Below are positions 60,652 to 64,000 of a stretch of 64,000 bases of DNA, in pieces. The DNA lies in contig NZ_JASNWF010000018.1 of NCBI RefSeq assembly GCF_030283205.1, positions 1 through 64,000 of the forward strand, given 5' to 3'. Position 1 is the stretch's first letter. Each line of letters begins with the position of its first letter. Both the position numbers and the translations under genes were made by a program. Under the pieces are notes generated by a model, which was not told where the DNA came from, searched no databases, and was given only the letters and a program-made list of their open reading frames with translations. The DNA is from Actinomadura opuntiae. Its GTDB lineage: Bacteria; Actinomycetota; Actinomycetes; Streptosporangiales; Streptosporangiaceae.

Positions 60652-61268
60652 CGCACCTCCTCCTCGATCCAGCCGTCGTCCAGGAACGGGGCGCCGTCGT
60701 GCACGACGAACTCGCGGTCCACCGAGACGATCTCGTGGCCGCGCGCCCGCAGCGCGGCGGCCAGCGCGTCCAGGCGGCGGCCCGCCGTGCGGGAGCCGAC
60801 GCACCGGCAGCGCTGCGTGACGAACCGCTCCTGCCGTCCGTCGGAGCGGACGCGGCGGGCGTTGCGCGAGACGTGCGCGGCGTGCGGGCGCGCGGCGCCG
60901 GCCAGCGCGCCCGCGTCGAAACCGGGGTCGAGCAGCAGCTTGAGGTGGTGCTCGAAGTAGTACTCGGGGCCCAGCGCGTCGGCGTCGCCGGCGGGGACGC
61001 CCGCGTTCCAGGGCGCCGCCTCGACCTTGACGCGCACCGGCTGGAGACCGTCCCCGCGCAGGTCGGCGGCGGTGCGCGCGGCGTCGGCGAGCGCGTCGTC
61101 CAGCGTGCCGCGGGTGCGCAGCGTCAGCATCGGCTGCGAGGCGGTCCGGCCGCGCGCCAGGACGATGTGGGCGAACTCCAGGCCGCGCGCCTCCGCCCAC
61201 CCCGCGAGCCGCTCGGCGGCCGCGGGGCGGGCGGTCAGGTGCGTCTCGAAATCTCCGGAGAAGTCCAC
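60648..61268 (-). CDS. Conserved protein of unknown function coupled to the nucleotidyltransferase
   Basis: This 206-aa soluble protein has no recognisable named domain. It has a dense set of candidate catalytic residues: HIVLARGRTASQPMLTLRTR near 34-53, GPEYYFEHHLKLLL near 103-116 with a His pair, RPHAAHVSRNARRVRSDG near 127-144 and ERFVTQRCRCVG near 147-158. Such clusters of His, Arg and Glu look like a phosphoryl- or nucleotide-handling enzyme. The GTG start lacks a ribosome site, so the message may be leaderless. Its stop overlaps the nucleotidyltransferase start by 4 bp, so the two are made together. Confidence 0.75.
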   Translation of the reverse strand: MDFSGDFETHLTARPAAAERLAGWAEARGLEFAHIVLARGRTASQPMLTLRTRGTLDDALADAARTAADLRGDGLQPVRVKVEAAPWNAGVPAGDADALGPEYYFEHHLKLLLDPGFDAGALAGAARPHAAHVSRNARRVRSDGRQERFVTQRCRCVGSRTAGRRLDALAAALRARGHEIVSVDREFVVHDGAPFLDDGWIEEEVR

Positions 61269-61332
61269 ACACGGATGGTCGCAAAACCGCTCCGGGGCGG
61301 CATCCGATTTCGCCCTCGCCGGGAGCCGGTCC

Positions 61333-62127
61333 TCAGAGGGTCTGGCCGCCGTCGAGGGTGAGGATCTCGCCCGACACGTACGGGTTGGCCATGAGGAACA
61401 GCACGGCGGACGCGGCCTCGTCGGCGGTCCCCCAGCGGCCGAGCGGGGCCTGCAGTCCCGCCGCCGCGACGGCCCGGTCGCCCGCCTCGTCCGCGCCGGC
61501 GCCGATGCCCCCGCGGGCCAGCGGCGTGTCGATCATCCCGTAGCGGACGGTGTTCACGCGCAGCCGGCGCGGCGCCAGCTCGACGGCCAGGGCCCTGGTG
61601 AGCGTCTCGATCCCGCCGACCACCCCGACCGGCACCGCCAGGCCGGGACGCGGCCGGGTCACGAGCCCGCCGGAGGTCAGCGTGAACGAGCCGCCCGGGG
61701 CCATCGCGGGCACCGCCGCCCGCACGGCGGACAGCACCGACCACAGCCGCGTCTCGAACGCCCCGCGCGCGGCGTCCCGGGTGACCTCGGTGACCGGTCC
61801 GGCGCCGCCGAGACCGCCGGCGGTCACCAGGACGTGGTCGGCGGCGCCGGCGCGCTCGAAGACCTCCGCGACCGCGTCGTCGTCGGCGACGTCGCCCGCG
61901 ACGCCGAGGACGTCGCCGTCCGGCCCCGCGGCGCGGGCGCGGTCGACGGCGGCGCCCAGCCGGGCCTTGTCGCGGCCGGTCAGCACGACGCGCGCGCCGA
62001 GCGAGGCCAGCATCGCGCCGGCGGCCAGGCCGATGCCGGAGCTGCCGCCGAGAATGACGGCGGTCTGCCCGGCGAGGCCCTGCGGCAGCGGCGAGCGGAC
62101 CGGGATCGGCGCCTCGGTGGTGGTCAT
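61333..62127 (-). CDS. SDR-family oxidoreductase lacking the usual Tyr-Lys pair
   Basis: This 264-aa Rossmann protein has the NAD(P)-binding VILGGSSGIGLAAG motif (about 24-37), a GDVADDD segment and the LTLDGGQTL ending of the short-chain dehydrogenase family. In the active-site region the expected serine is followed by RPRPGLAVPVGVVGGIETLT, without the YxxxK catalytic pair. It may use a different mechanism or act as a binding protein. The ATG at 62127 has GAGGAG upstream. It is divergent from the TetR gene and shares its operator-like repeats. Confidence 0.85.
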   Translation of the reverse strand: MTTTEAPIPVRSPLPQGLAGQTAVILGGSSGIGLAAGAMLASLGARVVLTGRDKARLGAAVDRARAAGPDGDVLGVAGDVADDDAVAEVFERAGAADHVLVTAGGLGGAGPVTEVTRDAARGAFETRLWSVLSAVRAAVPAMAPGGSFTLTSGGLVTRPRPGLAVPVGVVGGIETLTRALAVELAPRRLRVNTVRYGMIDTPLARGGIGAGADEAGDRAVAAAGLQAPLGRWGTADEAASAVLFLMANPYVSGEILTLDGGQTL

Positions 62128-62152
62128 CGCGTTCTCCTCAAATAAAACATCT

Positions 62153-62202
62153 GGTTGGTTTACCCTGGCCCTCCGGAGGCGCCCTGTCAACCGGCTGGTT
62201 TA
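62153..62202. promoter_or_regulatory. Candidate TetR operator repeats
   Basis: Direct repeats GGTTGGTTTA (62153-62162) and GGCTGGTTTA (62193-62202) are spaced exactly 40 bp apart, about four helical turns, between the divergent SDR and TetR genes. The second is in a near-palindrome AACCGGCTGGTT. Confidence 0.55.
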
Positions 62203-62211
62203 ATTCGGGGC

Positions 62212-62811
62212 ATGACGTACGACGCGGAGGCCACCCGGCGGCGGATCTTCGACGCGGCCGTCACCGAGTTCACCGCGCACGGGCTGGCCGGCGCCCGCGT
62301 CGACCGCATCGCCCGCCAGGCCCGCGCCAACAAGCAGGCGATCTACCTCTACTACGGCGGCAAGGAGCAGCTGTTCGGCGAGGTCGTGCGGTGCAAGGTC
62401 GACGAGATCTGCCGCGGTGCCGACATCTCCCCCACCGCGTTCGCCGACGGCGTGGGCCTGCTGTTCGACTGGTACCAGCAGAATCCCGAGCAGATCCGCC
62501 TGCTGCTGTGGGAGGCGCTGGAGACGCGCGGCGAGGTGCAGGGCGAATGCGAGCGCCGCGCGTCCTACCGGGAGCGGGTCCGCGAGTTCCGCGCCGCCGG
62601 GGTCGCCGCGGGACTGCCCGAGGACGAGGCCGTCAAGGCGACGCAGGACCGGATGTTCACCATCCTCGGCCTGGTCGCCTGGAACTTCGCCGTCCCGCAG
62701 CTGTGCCGGCTCATCCTGGACGAGGACGACGAGGCCGCGGCGCTGGCGCGGCGCCGGGAGTCCGTCGTGCAGACCGCGCGGGTCCTCGCCGACGCGGGGC
62801 GCTTCCGTTGA
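62212..62811 (+). CDS. TetR-family transcriptional regulator
   Basis: This 199-aa TetR has the DNA-binding helix-turn-helix near the N-terminus (RRRIFDAAVTEFTAHGLAGA, then RIARQARANKQAIYLYYGGK) and a helical ligand domain with a C-terminal tryptophan-containing segment (GLVAWNFAVPQLCRL). The ATG is just after the operator-like repeats; a longer upstream start would be inside them. It probably represses the divergent SDR gene. Its stop overlaps the HAD gene start by 4 bp. Confidence 0.92.
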   Translation: MTYDAEATRRRIFDAAVTEFTAHGLAGARVDRIARQARANKQAIYLYYGGKEQLFGEVVRCKVDEICRGADISPTAFADGVGLLFDWYQQNPEQIRLLLWEALETRGEVQGECERRASYRERVREFRAAGVAAGLPEDEAVKATQDRMFTILGLVAWNFAVPQLCRLILDEDDEAAALARRRESVVQTARVLADAGRFR

Positions 62812-63500
62812 TCCGCGCCGCCCGGGCCGTGCTGTTCGACCTGGACGGGACGCTGCTCGACCATGCCGGCGCGGCGGCCGAGGCGATCTCCGCGTCGTTC
62901 CCGGGCGAGGATCCGGAGCGGCTCGTCCGGCGCTGGTTGGAGCTGACCGAGGCGTCGGTCGACCGGTACCTTGCCGGCGAGCTGACGTTGGCCGAGCAGC
63001 GGCGCGCCCGGATCGTCCCGCTCGCCCGGGAGCTGGGCCTCGGCGACTGGGACGACGCGCGCGCCGACGCGTGGCTCGCCGGCTACCTGGCGCGGTACGC
63101 GGCCGCGTGGCGCCCGTTCCCGGACGCGCCCGGCGCGGTGGCGGCGCTGGCGGAGCGCGGGCTGCGGCTCGGCGTGATCACCAACGGGGACGCCGGGCAG
63201 CAGCGCGCGAAGATCGAGCGGATCGGGCTGGCGGACCGGCTGCGATACCTGGTGACCTCCGGCGAGACAGGCACCGCCAAGCCGGACCCGGAGATCTTCC
63301 ACCTGGCCTGCACCGGGCTCGGCCTGGCGCCCGGCGACGTCGTGTACGTCGGCGACCGGCTGGACATCGACGCGCGGGGCGCGGCGTCCGCCGGGCTGGC
63401 GGGCGTGTGGCTCGACCGCTCGTCCGAGCCCGTCCCAGGCGGGTTGGACGTGCCCCGCATCACGACGCTGGACGAGCTGCCCGCCCTGCTCGCACCGTGA
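62808..63500 (+). CDS. HAD-family hydrolase
   Basis: This 230-aa haloacid-dehalogenase-superfamily phosphatase has motif I FDLDGTLLDH (about 11-20), motif II in GVITNGDAGQ, a lysine in GTAKPDPEIF (motif III) and motif IV VYVGDRLDID. The helical cap between motifs I and II suits small phosphorylated substrates. The TTG start at 62808 overlaps the TetR stop (TTGA), so the gene is translationally coupled; no better start precedes the FDLDGT motif. Its 3' end overlaps the convergent LysR fragment by 41 bp. Confidence 0.85.
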   Translation: MIRAARAVLFDLDGTLLDHAGAAAEAISASFPGEDPERLVRRWLELTEASVDRYLAGELTLAEQRRARIVPLARELGLGDWDDARADAWLAGYLARYAAAWRPFPDAPGAVAALAERGLRLGVITNGDAGQQRAKIERIGLADRLRYLVTSGETGTAKPDPEIFHLACTGLGLAPGDVVYVGDRLDIDARGAASAGLAGVWLDRSSEPVPGGLDVPRITTLDELPALLAP

Positions 63501-63843
63501 TGCCGGCGAGCGCCGACCGCGTCGGCTCGATCGCGATGATCTCGTAGCGGACGCGTCCGGTGCGCAGGAACGGATCCTCGGCGGTGATCTCCTCGATGCG
63601 GGCGCGGTCGGTCCCGTCCGCGAGGATCACCCCGCCCGCGCCTCCGGCAGCAGCGCGGCCCCGTGCCGGGGTCAGCTCCATTCCGGCGGCCGTCCGGTCG
63701 AACAGCGCGGCGCCCAGCTCCCGTTCGAGCCCGCGGGCCTGCTGGCTGAGCGACGGCGAGCGCAGCCCGAGCCGTTCGGCGGCGCGGGTGAGGTTCGCCT
63801 CCTCCGCGACCGCGACGAAGTACCTGAGCTGCCGCAGTTCCAC
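63460..63843 (-). CDS. LysR HTH fused to a YciI-like tail (chimera or decayed gene)
   Basis: This 127-aa protein starts as a typical LysR regulator, MELRQLRYFVAVAEEANLTR, and keeps the winged HTH to about residue 62. The normal ligand domain of more than 200 residues is absent. From about 69 to 113 it instead reads GGVILADGTDRARIEEITAE and DPFLRTGRVRYEIIAIEP, the pattern of the C-terminal half of YciI-like proteins. A deletion joining two genes is the simplest explanation. It overlaps the HAD gene by 41 bp. It may be functionless or a small HTH protein; start and frame are intact. Confidence 0.6.
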   Translation of the reverse strand: MELRQLRYFVAVAEEANLTRAAERLGLRSPSLSQQARGLERELGAALFDRTAAGMELTPARGRAAAGGAGGVILADGTDRARIEEITAEDPFLRTGRVRYEIIAIEPTRSALAGITVRAGRAARPAS

Positions 63844-63869
63844 GGCCCCAGTCTCCCGGACCTCCGGCG

Positions 63870-64000
63870 CTAGCCCTGCGGCGGCCCGGTCCGGGCGAGG
63901 ACGGCGCGGGCCCGGCTCTCCCCCGCCGCGTTGCCGAGGCTGCGGTACAGGTCGAGGGCCTCGCGGGCGGGCCGCCGCGCCGCCGCGCGGTCGCCCGCGT
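63870..64000 (-). CDS. TPR-type protein, C-terminal end (partial)
   Basis: Reading the minus strand from the right edge gives an open frame ending in a TAG at 63872-63870. The last residues include AREALDLYRSLGNAAGESRA and RAVLARTGPPQG. This looks like the final tetratricopeptide helices of a regulator of the SARP/LuxR/TPR type. The start is outside the window. Confidence 0.55.
   Translation of the reverse strand, partial: AGDRAAARRPAREALDLYRSLGNAAGESRARAVLARTGPPQG

Overview
The window is high-GC DNA from an actinomycete. The core gene order (tig-clpP1-clpP2-clpX, valS, folC, ndk, mreBCD-mrdA-rodA, rne, rplU-rpmA-obg-proB-proA, nadD-rsfS-histidine phosphatase) follows the conserved actinobacterial arrangement that also includes the Mycobacterium tuberculosis ndk/rne/obg/nadD region. 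The complete mre/rodA rod cluster, a twin-component secretome, SARP-type regulation and a chitinase suggest a mycelial soil actinomycete. An Actinomadura-like (Thermomonosporaceae) host is my inference and cannot be proved from the sequence alone.

Layout. Positions 1-700 hold the 5' end of a 16S rRNA gene reading left out of the window, with its leader and two promoters. From 860 to 9700 lies accessory material: a DrrAB-type ABC exporter, a large SARP/AfsR-like regulator, a three-gene small operon (SAP/Rho-N-like, VOC, DUF1360), a Vms1/eRF1-like (baeRF) gene behind a stress-sigma-type promoter, and two identical tRNA-Ala(GGC) genes among GC-rich hairpin repeats. From 10087 to 13254 come the phosphatase, rsfS, nadD and a phenylacetate-CoA ligase-like gene, followed by an orphan TnpB element with an apparent right-end RNA scaffold. 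Next are an M48 protease and a Tat-exported metallophosphoesterase.

From 17719 to 44047 almost everything is on the minus strand: proline synthesis, Obg and ribosomal proteins L21/L27, RNase E/G, two radical-SAM-linked genes, the rod-shape cluster, ndk, an MFS transporter, DUF4233, folC and valS. A second FolC-like Mur-ligase gene faces folC and overlaps a membrane-anchored Gly/Pro-repeat protein. A small two-component pair separates valS from the Clp cluster.

From 50698 onward the content is mostly accessory: a DMT-type transporter with a Pro/Gln-rich tail, tex, a second two-component pair, a divergent cupin/MarR pair with an operator, a GH18 chitinase with an upstream 21-bp palindrome, an AbiEii-like nucleotidyltransferase coupled to an unrecognised conserved protein, a divergent SDR/TetR pair plus HAD hydrolase, a truncated LysR fused to a YciI-like tail, and the C-terminal end of a TPR-type protein at the right edge.

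The strongest leads for something undescribed are the nucleotidyltransferase plus unknown-protein pair (59782-61268), the TnpB cassette with intact catalytic residues (13345-14592), the apparently leaderless stress-promoter baeRF gene beside duplicated tRNA-Ala genes (7281-10006), the LysR-YciI chimera (63460-63843) and a dispersed repeat of about 56 nt seen at two gene ends.
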